From Nocardioides plantarum (GTDB lineage Bacteria; Actinomycetota; Actinomycetes; Propionibacteriales; Nocardioidaceae), in contig NZ_VDMS01000005.1 in assembly GCF_006346395.1 (NCBI RefSeq), positions 372,001 through 436,000 of the forward strand: a DNA stretch of 64,000 nucleotides, written 5' to 3'. Below, one piece after another: positions 24,726 through 33,255 of the stretch. The translations under genes and the position numbers were made by a program. Under the pieces are notes generated by a model. The model ran no database searches. It was not told where the DNA came from and worked only from the letters and a program-made list of their open reading frames with translations. Every line of letters begins with the position of its first letter. Within the stretch, counting starts at the first letter, position 1.

Positions 24726-24848
24726 TGCTGGCGGGACGTCGCCGAGGTAGCCGTCAAGCCGTGGGGTGGTGTGCCAATGGACCAAGGACGAAGTCGCGCG
24801 TTCGACGTCCTCGACGGTCTTCCACGGTCGGCCTTCCCGCCGACCTGG
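24726..24848 (-). mobile_element. IS3-family transposase OrfB, C-terminal remnant
   Basis: Read on the minus strand, the frame gives GRPWKTVEDVERATSSLVHW followed by HTTPRLDGYLGDVPPA, the characteristic end of the IS3-family integrase domain (including the region of the catalytic Glu). There is no start or upstream catalytic core. After GDVPPA the similarity ends. The fragment abuts the 3' end of hipA. Confidence 0.8.
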
Positions 24849-24855
24849 GAAACGC

Positions 24856-26106
24856 CTACGGAGTCGCGAGGCCGAGCAGCGTGGAGATCCCTCGTTCGAA
24901 TGCTGGTCGGAAGAGCTCGATGTCGGGTCGTTGTGCGCCGTGGGATCGAGCGACGTCTGGCCAGGTGCTGACGGCGTCGGCTACCTGGCGGGCGATGGTG
25001 TTGCGCCGGTCGGTCGGGAGTCGGCACTCGCCTGCGAGCGATTCGAGGCCGAGCAGCTCGTCGTCGTGCGAACGCGCGCCGTCGATGCCGGTGACGCGGT
25101 CTTTGGCGAGGTCAGGTTCGGGGTTGACGTCGAACAGGGGGGACATGGTCCAGCCGCCTCGTGCTCGCAGGAAGCCGTGGTTACGCATGTGGTCGTCGGT
25201 GTTGTGTATGGCGACGGAGAGGGCGACTCGACGCCACAGGGACTCCAGGTCGGCGTCGGGGGAGGCTCCTTCGTCGGTGATGGCGTCGCAGACGTCGAGG
25301 TAGTCAGAGGTGTCGTTGTCGCGGCGGTTGAGGAGGGTCATGGCGCTGACGTAGGGGACGCGAGCGCCGTGTTCGCTGCGGTCGAAGCGGTCCAGGATGA
25401 GTACGGCGCGACGGTTGAGGTGGGTGAGACGGCGGCTGGGGACGTCGATGCCGGCCGCTTCTGCCAGGTCGAGTGCGGTTGCCTCCCAGACCATGACGTC
25501 CCAGTCGTCGTCCTTGTGAGGAAACTTGGCGATCATCAGTTGGTCGCCGTCGCGGATGGATGCCTTCGGTCGGGCTCCTCCGAGGGAGCCCGATCCGGCG
25601 TCGAGGAGGTTCTTGAGGGCTGCCTGGTCGTCGGGGTCTCGCTCGATGGCGTCGGCTGCGGCGAGCAGGCGCGGCAGCTCGATGAGCTGGGGGACTGCGG
25701 CTTCGGGATCCAGGAAAGGTCCGTCGGTGCCGAAGCGCAGGCGGAGCGCGCCTTGGCGCGTCAGGTCGGCGACGCCAAGGAGGTAGTCGACGTCGGTGAG
25801 GTCGCGCGGCTTGTTTGCGTCGCGCAGAGCGAGGGCGCGGAGACGTGTGGTGACGAGGTTGCGTCCCCACCGGTCTGGGGAGCAGTCCTGGAAGCAGCCG
25901 GGCAGGCCGGCGACCGTCGTGGACCGTCCGAACAGGGACAGAGCGGGGTCGATCGCGTAGGAGTCGGGTCGCTGCAGCCACGTCTCGTCGTAGGTGAAGG
26001 TGGTGCTGACGCCCGCTCGTTTCCGCATGGCGGAGCCGAAGGTCGCGACCCCGACCAGGACGGGCTCGCCTGAGACGTCGACGTAGACGTTCGCGCGGTT
26101 GCTCAA
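24856..26106 (-). CDS. hipA: HipA-family serine/threonine kinase toxin
   Basis: 416 residues. N-terminal HipA domain begins NVYVDVSGEPVLVGVATF, with QDCSPDRWGRNLV and a SLGGARPKA phosphate-binding loop; the C-terminal kinase has LMIAKFP (ATP-binding Lys), AIHNTDDHMRNHGF (catalytic Asp304 and Asn309) and the metal-binding MSPLFDVNP. HipA kinases phosphorylate translation-related targets such as GltX and cause growth arrest. A TTG start at 26106 follows GAAGG; no ATG or GTG is available in frame near it. The xre antitoxin gene lies 74 bases upstream. Confidence 0.92.
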   Translation of the reverse strand: MSNRANVYVDVSGEPVLVGVATFGSAMRKRAGVSTTFTYDETWLQRPDSYAIDPALSLFGRSTTVAGLPGCFQDCSPDRWGRNLVTTRLRALALRDANKPRDLTDVDYLLGVADLTRQGALRLRFGTDGPFLDPEAAVPQLIELPRLLAAADAIERDPDDQAALKNLLDAGSGSLGGARPKASIRDGDQLMIAKFPHKDDDWDVMVWEATALDLAEAAGIDVPSRRLTHLNRRAVLILDRFDRSEHGARVPYVSAMTLLNRRDNDTSDYLDVCDAITDEGASPDADLESLWRRVALSVAIHNTDDHMRNHGFLRARGGWTMSPLFDVNPEPDLAKDRVTGIDGARSHDDELLGLESLAGECRLPTDRRNTIARQVADAVSTWPDVARSHGAQRPDIELFRPAFERGISTLLGLATP

Positions 26107-26180
26107 CGGGGGCCCTTCGGTGTCGTTCGTCGAGTTGTCGGTGGGTCTCCGGGGGGCGGCCCTGGTCGTGGTTGCTTCGC

Positions 26181-26483
26181 TCAGTGACGGATGCGTTTGG
26201 GGAGGGCTTGTCCGGCCCGTGCCTTGCCGAGCTCGGTGTTCAGAGGGTCGACGGCGTCGAGCAACTGGTCGGTGAAGCCGAGTGCTCGTACGACGTCGAG
26301 GAGCACGCCGAGGCTGACCCCGGGATCGCCGGATTCGAGCTTCCACAGAGTGGGCTTCGAGACACCTGCCCGCTGGGCGACCTGTTCAGCGGTGAGGTCT
26401 TGGAGCTTGCGCCACTCGACGAGCCGTTCGCCGAGAGCCAGGGCGGTACGACGAGTGCGAGCAGACACCGTGCGGGTTGCCAT
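26181..26483 (-). CDS. hipB: HipB-type XRE-family antitoxin/regulator
   Basis: 100 residues with a helix-turn-helix of the XRE type: TAEQVAQRAGVSKPTLWKLE at about 38-57, followed by GVLLDVVRALGFTDQLL. It should neutralise HipA and repress its own operon. Two Met codons start the frame; 26483 is used and 26486 is equivalent. Three copies of a TAAGACTAA element stand directly upstream. Confidence 0.93.
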   Translation of the reverse strand: MATRTVSARTRRTALALGERLVEWRKLQDLTAEQVAQRAGVSKPTLWKLESGDPGVSLGVLLDVVRALGFTDQLLDAVDPLNTELGKARAGQALPKRIRH

Positions 26484-26492
26484 CATGTCCCC

Positions 26493-26548
26493 TAAGACTA
26501 AGTATCGTTTGCGCTAATGCGGTTAAGACTAACGATGCTTAGTCTTAA
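26493..26548. promoter_or_regulatory. hipBA operator: three TAAGACTAA half-sites
   Basis: TTAAGACTAA at 26523-26532 and its exact inverse TTAGTCTTAA at 26539-26548 form a perfect 10-base inverted repeat with a 6-base spacer; a third direct copy TAAGACTAA lies at 26493-26501 next to the hipB start. This layout fits cooperative HipB autorepression. On the minus strand GATACT between the sites could be a -10 box. Confidence 0.75.
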
Positions 26549-26719
26549 ATGCCAGGTGTCTAGGTGAGGTGCTGGCGGCACCGAGGGTAGGACGCGGCCT
26601 TGGCAGGTCCGTTTCGTGGCGGGGTGGGTTGTCCCCGATCGGGCACCTACTGGGCGACGCCCGCCGCGCAACAACCTGGCGCTCGACCTCGTCGGCGACC
26701 GCTGAAGCGGTTCGTGTCC

Positions 26720-26803
26720 TCAGAACCGAAGGGGGAGCCAGCCGGCTTCGAGCAGGTCGAGGACCTTGCGCCCGAACTCGGCCGGGTAGCCCTGTCGTCC
26801 CAC
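26720..26803 (-). mobile_element. IS3-family transposase OrfA, N-terminal remnant
   Basis: A GTG at 26803, behind GGAGGTACAG, opens VGRQGYPAEFGRKVLDLLEAG, the typical start of IS3-family OrfA helix-turn-helix proteins, then leaves the family sequence and stops at 26720. The upstream sequence to about 26860 is AT-richer and probably holds one end of the insertion sequence. Same orientation as the OrfB remnant 1.9 kb away, with hipBA between. Confidence 0.75.
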
Positions 26804-26843
26804 CTGTACCTCCTGGTCTCAGGAACAGATCCATAAATTCTGA

Positions 26844-27107
26844 CTCCTTCAGACCCGGGACACACCAGTCTCCACTGAACCCGGCAGGCGACACACCATC
26901 ATCAGGACCGAGGTCGCCGACACCGGTGCCCCCAACGGCTACCGCGGCGTTGACCAATACGAGCTGGACCACGATTGGTACAACCCAGCAGACAGCGCCG
27001 ACACCTTTGACAACGTCCTTTGGCTCAAGTCCATCCAGCACACCGGACTTGATGGCGACACTTCCGTCGCGACCCCGCCGGTCAGGCTCCTTTACACCGG
27101 CGAGACA
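26844..27107 (+). pseudogene. In-frame 5' remnant of the RHS gene
   Basis: The reading frame of the RHS gene stays open upstream of its first ATG back to a stop at 26841. From about 26889 it is convincingly coding: TEVADTGAPNGYRGVDQYEL, then DHDWYNPADSADTFDNVLW and TPPVRLLYTGE. No ATG, GTG or TTG start exists in this stretch. It indicates that a larger gene was cut, most likely by the IS3 element whose remnant lies just before it. Between 26549 and 26719 nothing is recognised. Confidence 0.7.
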
Positions 27108-30100
27108 ATGAACAACCGCGTCGACAGCACAGGAGATGCGAAGCCGCCGTTGGCTCGTCCGCGCCTCGGCGAGTTCATCAACGAAGCCGGCGGCATCACC
27201 ACCATCCAGTACTCACCGCAGCAGTGCGATCCCACGAACCCACCCTCACCGGCCACCAACACTCAGCGGTGCTTCCCGGTCTACTGGGCACCATTCGGCG
27301 GAACCCCAGCCATGGACTGGTTCAACAAGTTTGTCGTCACCGGAGTGACACAGAACGACACCACAACCGGCGACCTCATCCAGACCAACTACCAATACGC
27401 CGGAACTGCCGCTTGGCGCTACGCGGACGACCCGCAGTTGCCGGACGCATACCGCACCTGGTCGGACTGGCGAGGATACAACCGGGTCGACACCCTCGTC
27501 GGACGTAGCGACCAACAACGTTCCATGTCCTCGGAGTTCTACCTGCGAGGCATGGACGGTAACCGGACCGCCTCAGGTAGCACCTCCCACGTGGTTGTCA
27601 GCGGCCTGGACGCCCCGAGCATCACCGACAGCAACGAGTTCGCCGGTACGGCCTACGAGAGCGTCCTCTTCAACGGAATGAGTGCAGCGGGCGTAGCCGG
27701 TAGCAGGATCTCAGAGTCCATCTCCACTCCATGGAGCAGGCAGACCGCTTCGACGACGCAGGTCGGAGGAACCATCGACGGCAAGACGGCATCCCCCGTC
27801 GAACTAACCGCAAGCTATGTCGACACGCAGACAACGGTCGACCGGACCTTCATGTACGGCTCGCCCGTTACCAACGCGACCTCGCGCTCGACCACCCACC
27901 AAATCCTGCAGTGGGACTCCTACGGCATGCCCATCCGCTCGGAGTCCTATGCGACCCCTGACGAGGCAACACCGACGACTCACACCGACGCTCAATGCGC
28001 CACCATCGCCTACGCACGCAATCCCGCACTGAACCTCGTCGCACTCATCGCGCGCACATTCGTTCAGTCGGTCGCCTGCGCCAGTGCCGACACAGCGACG
28101 CTCCCCACCGACAAGACGACGTCGGGGTCCGTCATTAGCGACACCTATGCCACATACGACGGTGCGACGAGCTGGCAAGGACAGGTCCCGACCCTCGGAG
28201 ATGCGACCGCCACCTACCGCGCAGTTGGGTACAACGACGGCACGCGAGAAGCGACAGCGCTGCAGCAGGTAGCTGACGTCACCTATGACGCCCTCGGCAG
28301 GCGAAGGACCAGTACGGATACAAACAGCGGCACCACCACCACGGAATACAACCCCGTTGGCGCGGGTGTTCCGATCTCAACCACAAGCAAGAACGCGAAG
28401 GGTCAGCCCACCGTCACGACCTGGGACGGCGCACGCATGTTGCCCCTCACAGTGGTCGACGCCAACCAGAGGACGACCGAGAACACCTATGACGCAATCG
28501 GACGGCTGACCGCCGTCTGGGACCCTCGCTACAGTCGCGCGCAAGGCCAGGCGGCTAGTCAAAAGTTCGCCTATTCGATCGGTGGGACCGCTGCTGGAGA
28601 CGGACATGTAGCCGGAACCTGGATCGCCACCTACGTTCCGAAGGGCCCCACCGGAACGGCCTACAACGTCAGTTATCAGGTCTTCGATGCGCTCCTGCGC
28701 GCCCGCCAGACTCAGAAGCCCTCACCGCAGGGTGGTCAAATTCTCACCGACACCACCTATGACGATCTCGGTCGCGTAGCGACCAGTTGGACCGATGCCT
28801 GGGACGACCAACACTCGCCGACCGGCACTCGCTACGTCCTCGGCTACGGCGGCGCCGACCAGACCGACAACACGTTCGACGGAGCAGGCCGAATCGTCAA
28901 AGCGACTGAGAGCTGGACCGTCCCCACCCCTGGCACGTGCGCCCCCAACTCGACACGCTGCAGCCGCTCCACCACCACCACCTACACCGGTGACGCCACC
29001 ACCGTCGTGCCCCCACCCGGTGGCCTCGCTACTACGACTGTCGTCGACGCACTCGGCCGCACAACGCAGAACATCACCTACCCAGGAAACGACCCCACTG
29101 CGACTGGGGCAGTCAAGAACGTCACGGCATACGACGCTCAGGGTCGCCCCAAGTCCGTGACAGGCCCAGACCAGCTGTCGACGACCGTTGGGTACGACCT
29201 CTTCGGGCGAACAGTGTCCAATTCCGACCCTGCCTCCGGTACCTCCACGACGACCTACAACGACAACGACCAGGTCATCGCGACCAAGGACGCACGCGGA
29301 CAGCAACTCAACTACACCTACGACATCTTGGGTCGCGCAACCGGCCTCTACCAGGGAGCGAGCGCCACCAATGCCAGCGAGCTCGCGTCCTGGTCGTACG
29401 ACGCAGCCGGACAACTTGGGCAGTTGAGTTCGACAACCAGATACGTCGGCGGGAACGTCGCGTCGGGACGTGCCTACAAGTCAACAGTCAACACCTATGA
29501 CTCGCTCTACCGGCCAACCAAGACCACGCTCACGCTGCCCGGTAACGACACTCTGGTCACCGGGGCGAACCTGCCCACGACGGTCAGCCACACCGAGTCC
29601 TACAACCGGGACGGAACCGTCAACACCCTCGGGGAGCCAGCGATTGCCGGCTTGCCTGCCGAGACAGAAACCTATGGGTACGACAGCACGGGCCTCGGCC
29701 TCCCGACCACTCTGAACGGTGCGCAGGGTGTGGTGCTCTCGACCGGCTACACGCCCTTCGGAGATATCTCCACGATGGCCCTCGGTGCTGCAGGGACGAG
29801 CAACTCCCAAGTCAACTTCGCCTACGGCTATGACGGTCTCCGCCGCCTGACCAGACTGCAGACCACCGATCCCGCCTCCAGCGGCTCTCACCTCATCAAC
29901 GCGTCATACGCGTACAACACGGCCGGTCAGCTCACGAGCGTCTTCGACTCAGCCGGCTCCGGAAACACCCAGAACACCTGCTACAGCTACTCGAGTTTCG
30001 CTCGGCTTTCAGCCGAGTGGACCCCCAGTTCGGCCAACTGCGCAGCTCCGACCAAGAGCACCATCGCCGGCGCAGCGCCCTACTGGACCAGCTATGGCTT

Positions 30101-31802
30101 CAACACGACTGGAGCCGGACAGCGAACCACCAAGGTGGACCACTCCTTCACGGGCGGGCCGTCATCTGACACGACTACGACCTATACCTACGGCGGCACG
30201 TGCAACTCCAAGACGCAGAGTTCTCGCGTACTCACCAACGTAAGGAAGGTCGTCGGCAGCACGACTGCCAACTATCCGTACTGCGTCGACGCGAGCGGTG
30301 GCCAGACGACCTCTGCAACCGTTACAGGAGCGGCCCGCACGATGGCCTGGGACGGGGAGGGACACCTATCGAACCTTGTCCAGGGCAGCGGCACGAGCGC
30401 AACCAAGTACACCTACGTCTACAACACCGACGGCAGTCTCCTGGTCAAGAGACCCACCGACCCCGCAGCGGCAGGGACGACCACCCTGTACCTAGGTGAC
30501 ACCGAGGTCGAGGCGACTCTGTCGTCGAACGGCACCTGGGCCCTGAAGGGGACCCGCCACTACACGGCATTCGCAGGAACGGTCGCGGTGCGTACCGCCA
30601 CCCCGAGCACCACCAGCACTCTGACGTTCCAGGCCGCTGACCCACAAGGCACAACGAATGTCGAATGGTCATCAACCGCCCCCGGTGTCACCCGGGCCAA
30701 GCGGTACACCGACGCGTTCGGCGTCCCCGTCAACGTATCCACGTGGGCGGACGCTCGACGTTTCCTGAGCCTGCCCTACGACTCCACCTTGGGGCTGTCA
30801 CACCTCGGAGCGCGCGAGTACGACCCGCAAACGGGTCGGTTCATGTCAGTGGACCCTGTGCTCAACGCGGCCGACCCGGTCTCCATGGACAGCTACGGCT
30901 ATTCCGACCACGACCCGGTGAACAGCAGCGACCCCGAAGGCACCATCTGCACCGCCAAACCGGACCCCGACAACGGGTCCTGCCCCGCGAACCAGCCGAC
31001 GGCCCCGCATACGACGCACCACAGCGGCTCGGCTCCGGCTTCCAACACGCCATCGTCCACGCAGTCCGCGCTTGTCGAGCAAATTGCCCAAGAGAAGGAG
31101 TTCATCAAGAACATCAAGATTCTGATCTTCGTCCACCAACAGGACATTCAGCGAGCCACCGCGCGTCTCGAGCAGGACTCTGGCGGTGAACTGAGCAAGT
31201 CCGACGTGATCTTGGCGGCGCTTGCCCTCGGCCTCTTCGTGTCAGACGTCGTTGCGCCAGAGCTAATCCCTGTCGAAGCCGGTGGCGAGGCCGAGCTCGC
31301 CGAACTAGCAGAGGGCGAAGGCGCAGCCGGCATCGCTGCCGCCGAAGCAATCCCCTTCGAACTTGAGGCGGAGCTGACCGAACTAGAGACCCTCAAGCTC
31401 GATGTCACTGCTGAGGAGAGCCTTCTTGCAGACAACCAGGCTGCCCTTAAGGCCCTAGGCGGCGTCGGACCCGTGAACCAGGGCGAGGCTGGTGTGCTGA
31501 AGACCATTGCGGACCTTGAGGCCGCCGGGGGTCGCGTGATCCAGCGAGAGGTCACGTTGGACGTGAACGGGGTCCGCACGAGGCCTGACCTCTACGTCGA
31601 GTTCCCCAATGGCGAGAAGGGATTCATCGAGGTCAAGACCGGAGAGGGTGCCCGCCTGACGTCGAACCAGACTACGGCGTATCCCGGCATTCGTACTGGT
31701 GGCGCTATCCCGAGGGGAAAGAATGCCGAAGAGGCCGGCCTGGAGGTCGGAAGGCCCCTGCCGGCCATGCGCGTGTGGATCGTCAGACAGCCGTGGCCGT
31801 AA
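27108..31802 (+). CDS. RHS/YD-repeat protein with PD-(D/E)xK-like toxin tip (5'-truncated)
   Basis: 1564 residues from the first available ATG. Many YD repeats (YDALGRRRTSTDTNSGTTTTEYN, YDAIGRLT, YDILGRATGLYQG) run to about residue 1250 and end in the RHS core boundary YDPQTGRFMSVDPVLN...DPEG. A variable tip follows: a helical linker (QKEFIKN...), a hydrophobic segment (ILAALALGLFVSDVV) and a C-terminal domain with RPDLYVEF and GFIEVKTGEG, consistent with a PD-(D/E)xK nuclease toxin. A complete RHS protein would be longer at the N-terminus, so delivery may be lost. Base composition is less GC-rich than flanking core genes. Confidence 0.85.
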   Translation: MNNRVDSTGDAKPPLARPRLGEFINEAGGITTIQYSPQQCDPTNPPSPATNTQRCFPVYWAPFGGTPAMDWFNKFVVTGVTQNDTTTGDLIQTNYQYAGTAAWRYADDPQLPDAYRTWSDWRGYNRVDTLVGRSDQQRSMSSEFYLRGMDGNRTASGSTSHVVVSGLDAPSITDSNEFAGTAYESVLFNGMSAAGVAGSRISESISTPWSRQTASTTQVGGTIDGKTASPVELTASYVDTQTTVDRTFMYGSPVTNATSRSTTHQILQWDSYGMPIRSESYATPDEATPTTHTDAQCATIAYARNPALNLVALIARTFVQSVACASADTATLPTDKTTSGSVISDTYATYDGATSWQGQVPTLGDATATYRAVGYNDGTREATALQQVADVTYDALGRRRTSTDTNSGTTTTEYNPVGAGVPISTTSKNAKGQPTVTTWDGARMLPLTVVDANQRTTENTYDAIGRLTAVWDPRYSRAQGQAASQKFAYSIGGTAAGDGHVAGTWIATYVPKGPTGTAYNVSYQVFDALLRARQTQKPSPQGGQILTDTTYDDLGRVATSWTDAWDDQHSPTGTRYVLGYGGADQTDNTFDGAGRIVKATESWTVPTPGTCAPNSTRCSRSTTTTYTGDATTVVPPPGGLATTTVVDALGRTTQNITYPGNDPTATGAVKNVTAYDAQGRPKSVTGPDQLSTTVGYDLFGRTVSNSDPASGTSTTTYNDNDQVIATKDARGQQLNYTYDILGRATGLYQGASATNASELASWSYDAAGQLGQLSSTTRYVGGNVASGRAYKSTVNTYDSLYRPTKTTLTLPGNDTLVTGANLPTTVSHTESYNRDGTVNTLGEPAIAGLPAETETYGYDSTGLGLPTTLNGAQGVVLSTGYTPFGDISTMALGAAGTSNSQVNFAYGYDGLRRLTRLQTTDPASSGSHLINASYAYNTAGQLTSVFDSAGSGNTQNTCYSYSSFARLSAEWTPSSANCAAPTKSTIAGAAPYWTSYGFNTTGAGQRTTKVDHSFTGGPSSDTTTTYTYGGTCNSKTQSSRVLTNVRKVVGSTTANYPYCVDASGGQTTSATVTGAARTMAWDGEGHLSNLVQGSGTSATKYTYVYNTDGSLLVKRPTDPAAAGTTTLYLGDTEVEATLSSNGTWALKGTRHYTAFAGTVAVRTATPSTTSTLTFQAADPQGTTNVEWSSTAPGVTRAKRYTDAFGVPVNVSTWADARRFLSLPYDSTLGLSHLGAREYDPQTGRFMSVDPVLNAADPVSMDSYGYSDHDPVNSSDPEGTICTAKPDPDNGSCPANQPTAPHTTHHSGSAPASNTPSSTQSALVEQIAQEKEFIKNIKILIFVHQQDIQRATARLEQDSGGELSKSDVILAALALGLFVSDVVAPELIPVEAGGEAELAELAEGEGAAGIAAAEAIPFELEAELTELETLKLDVTAEESLLADNQAALKALGGVGPVNQGEAGVLKTIADLEAAGGRVIQREVTLDVNGVRTRPDLYVEFPNGEKGFIEVKTGEGARLTSNQTTAYPGIRTGGAIPRGKNAEEAGLEVGRPLPAMRVWIVRQPWP

Positions 31803-31883
31803 CTGCGGCGGGTTGACTCACCGCAACGGGGGTATCCTCCTGACGATTCCCGTCCTTTCACTAATTTTGAGATCGAGAGAAGC

Positions 31884-32507
31884 ATGTCCACGAGTTCGGT
31901 GTTGGCGCAATTCAAGGAGCCACTGACGAATCTTGGATTTAGAAAACGCGCGGGAGCCATATATACGATCGAGTTGGATGAGGGTGTCATCGGCTGGGTG
32001 GGCCTGGGAACATCTACGCGATACCAGCAGCCAGGACTCGTGTTGGTCAGTCCGAGAGTTGGGGTGCGCCACCAAGGGGTCCACAAGATCATTGCCGACA
32101 TTCGAGGTGAAAAGTTCCATCCTTACCTACCTCCGACGGTAAGCATCGGACTCGGCTATGTCATGCCGGATGATTCCTACAAGGATTGGGCTGTGTCAGA
32201 GGACCCGGTCAGCCACGCATTCGTTAGCGAGGCCGTCGACGCGATCGAGAGATACGGATTGTCTTTCATGCGGGAGCATTGCGGCCTCGATAGAACAGAT
32301 TCTGAAGCTGAGCGGCTCTCTGCCAATCCAGAGTACGTTCGACCGGTCCTCAAGTACCTACTTCACGGCCCAGATCCCGCCCTGGAGGAGATCCGCGCCC
32401 GCGCTTCGAAGCTCGGTGGCGCGTCCGATCCTGCCTCGCAACTGCTTCGTGAATTCCTCTCCGAATTAAGACGCCGAGTCTTGGATGGCACCATCAGTGA
32501 ATCGTGA
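31884..32507 (+). CDS. Candidate immunity protein for the RHS toxin
   Basis: 207 residues, soluble, no recognised family. It follows the RHS gene by 81 bases, in the position where polymorphic-toxin immunity genes lie, with GAGAGAAG before the ATG. Codon use is AT-richer than the core chromosome. Features seen: N-terminal FKEPLTNLGFRKRAGAIYTI, typical of proteins that begin with a DUF4304-like fold in toxin-immunity loci (tentative), and a C-terminal helical region. Immunity function is inferred from position. Confidence 0.65.
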   Translation: MSTSSVLAQFKEPLTNLGFRKRAGAIYTIELDEGVIGWVGLGTSTRYQQPGLVLVSPRVGVRHQGVHKIIADIRGEKFHPYLPPTVSIGLGYVMPDDSYKDWAVSEDPVSHAFVSEAVDAIERYGLSFMREHCGLDRTDSEAERLSANPEYVRPVLKYLLHGPDPALEEIRARASKLGGASDPASQLLREFLSELRRRVLDGTISES

Positions 32508-32585
32508 CAATAGTGAATCGACTGGCTCCGTCGGCGGTCAGATGGGGTGACGACGACGTAACTCCTCTGCGAGTATCCTGAGCCA

Positions 32586-32975
32586 ATGGCACAGGAGAGC
32601 CCGGAAGCCGGGCTGCTGGATCCAGGCACAGTCGACCTGATCGTCGAGGCGTCCGACGGGGTTATTGAACTGCTCATCGTTCAGAGTTATCCGTGGTCGG
32701 GCTCAGAGAGCCAGATCAAATCGCTCCAAGACAAGATTCACAACTACGTGGGGTACGCGCTCGATGGACAGATGAACCGAGACGAATCCATGACGGCTGA
32801 TCGTCCGTGGCGCATCGTCGTGGCCTCGCGTCAGGGCCGCCCTGACGTGCGAACGCAGAAGGTCCTCGACACTCTTGCCGAGGTGCTCCCTCGTTATGGC
32901 GGCGGGCTGATCTCCCGGTACGACCGGCGCCCAAAATTCACGCAGCGACCTGCCGGTGGTGCGCTGTGCCGCTGA
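32586..32975 (+). CDS. DUF6572-like protein, 129 aa
   Basis: The pattern DPGTVDLIVEASDGVIELLIVQ followed by a helical QIKSLQDKIHNYVGYALDGQM resembles small DUF6572-type proteins that often sit near polymorphic toxins. It has no membrane segment. It lies 78 bases after the candidate immunity gene, in the same orientation, and might be a second immunity or accessory gene. Function unknown. Confidence 0.65.
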   Translation: MAQESPEAGLLDPGTVDLIVEASDGVIELLIVQSYPWSGSESQIKSLQDKIHNYVGYALDGQMNRDESMTADRPWRIVVASRQGRPDVRTQKVLDTLAEVLPRYGGGLISRYDRRPKFTQRPAGGALCR

Positions 32976-33255
32976 TACTTGTCCACAGATGGCCAGCGGC
33001 GGAAAACGCGACCTATAACCGTGGCGCAATCCGAGCGGCTGTCTACCTCCGATCCCGTACAGACGCCCGCAGGGGTGGTACCCCCACCCCAAGGTGTCGC
33101 CGGGCGTTGCCGACTGGATTCATCTCGACAAACCAATCCGGAGCATGAAAGTAGGACTTTCCCGCACCCCCTTCCCTGCGGCTCTTCGATCAAGCCTCCA
33201 AACGCCGCGTCTGACGCAGGACCCCGGCAGACTAAGTATTCGTAAGACCAGTCAT

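Noticed and set aside
22677..25027. Long minus-strand open frames opposite gntK and gntP
   Set aside because: Asp/Gly/Gln/Arg-rich antisense composition; the plus-strand proteins are unambiguous.
26569..27111. 180-residue plus-strand frame before the RHS gene
   Set aside because: It is not in the RHS frame and covers the IS remnant; the RHS frame itself gives convincing coding sequence from about 26889.
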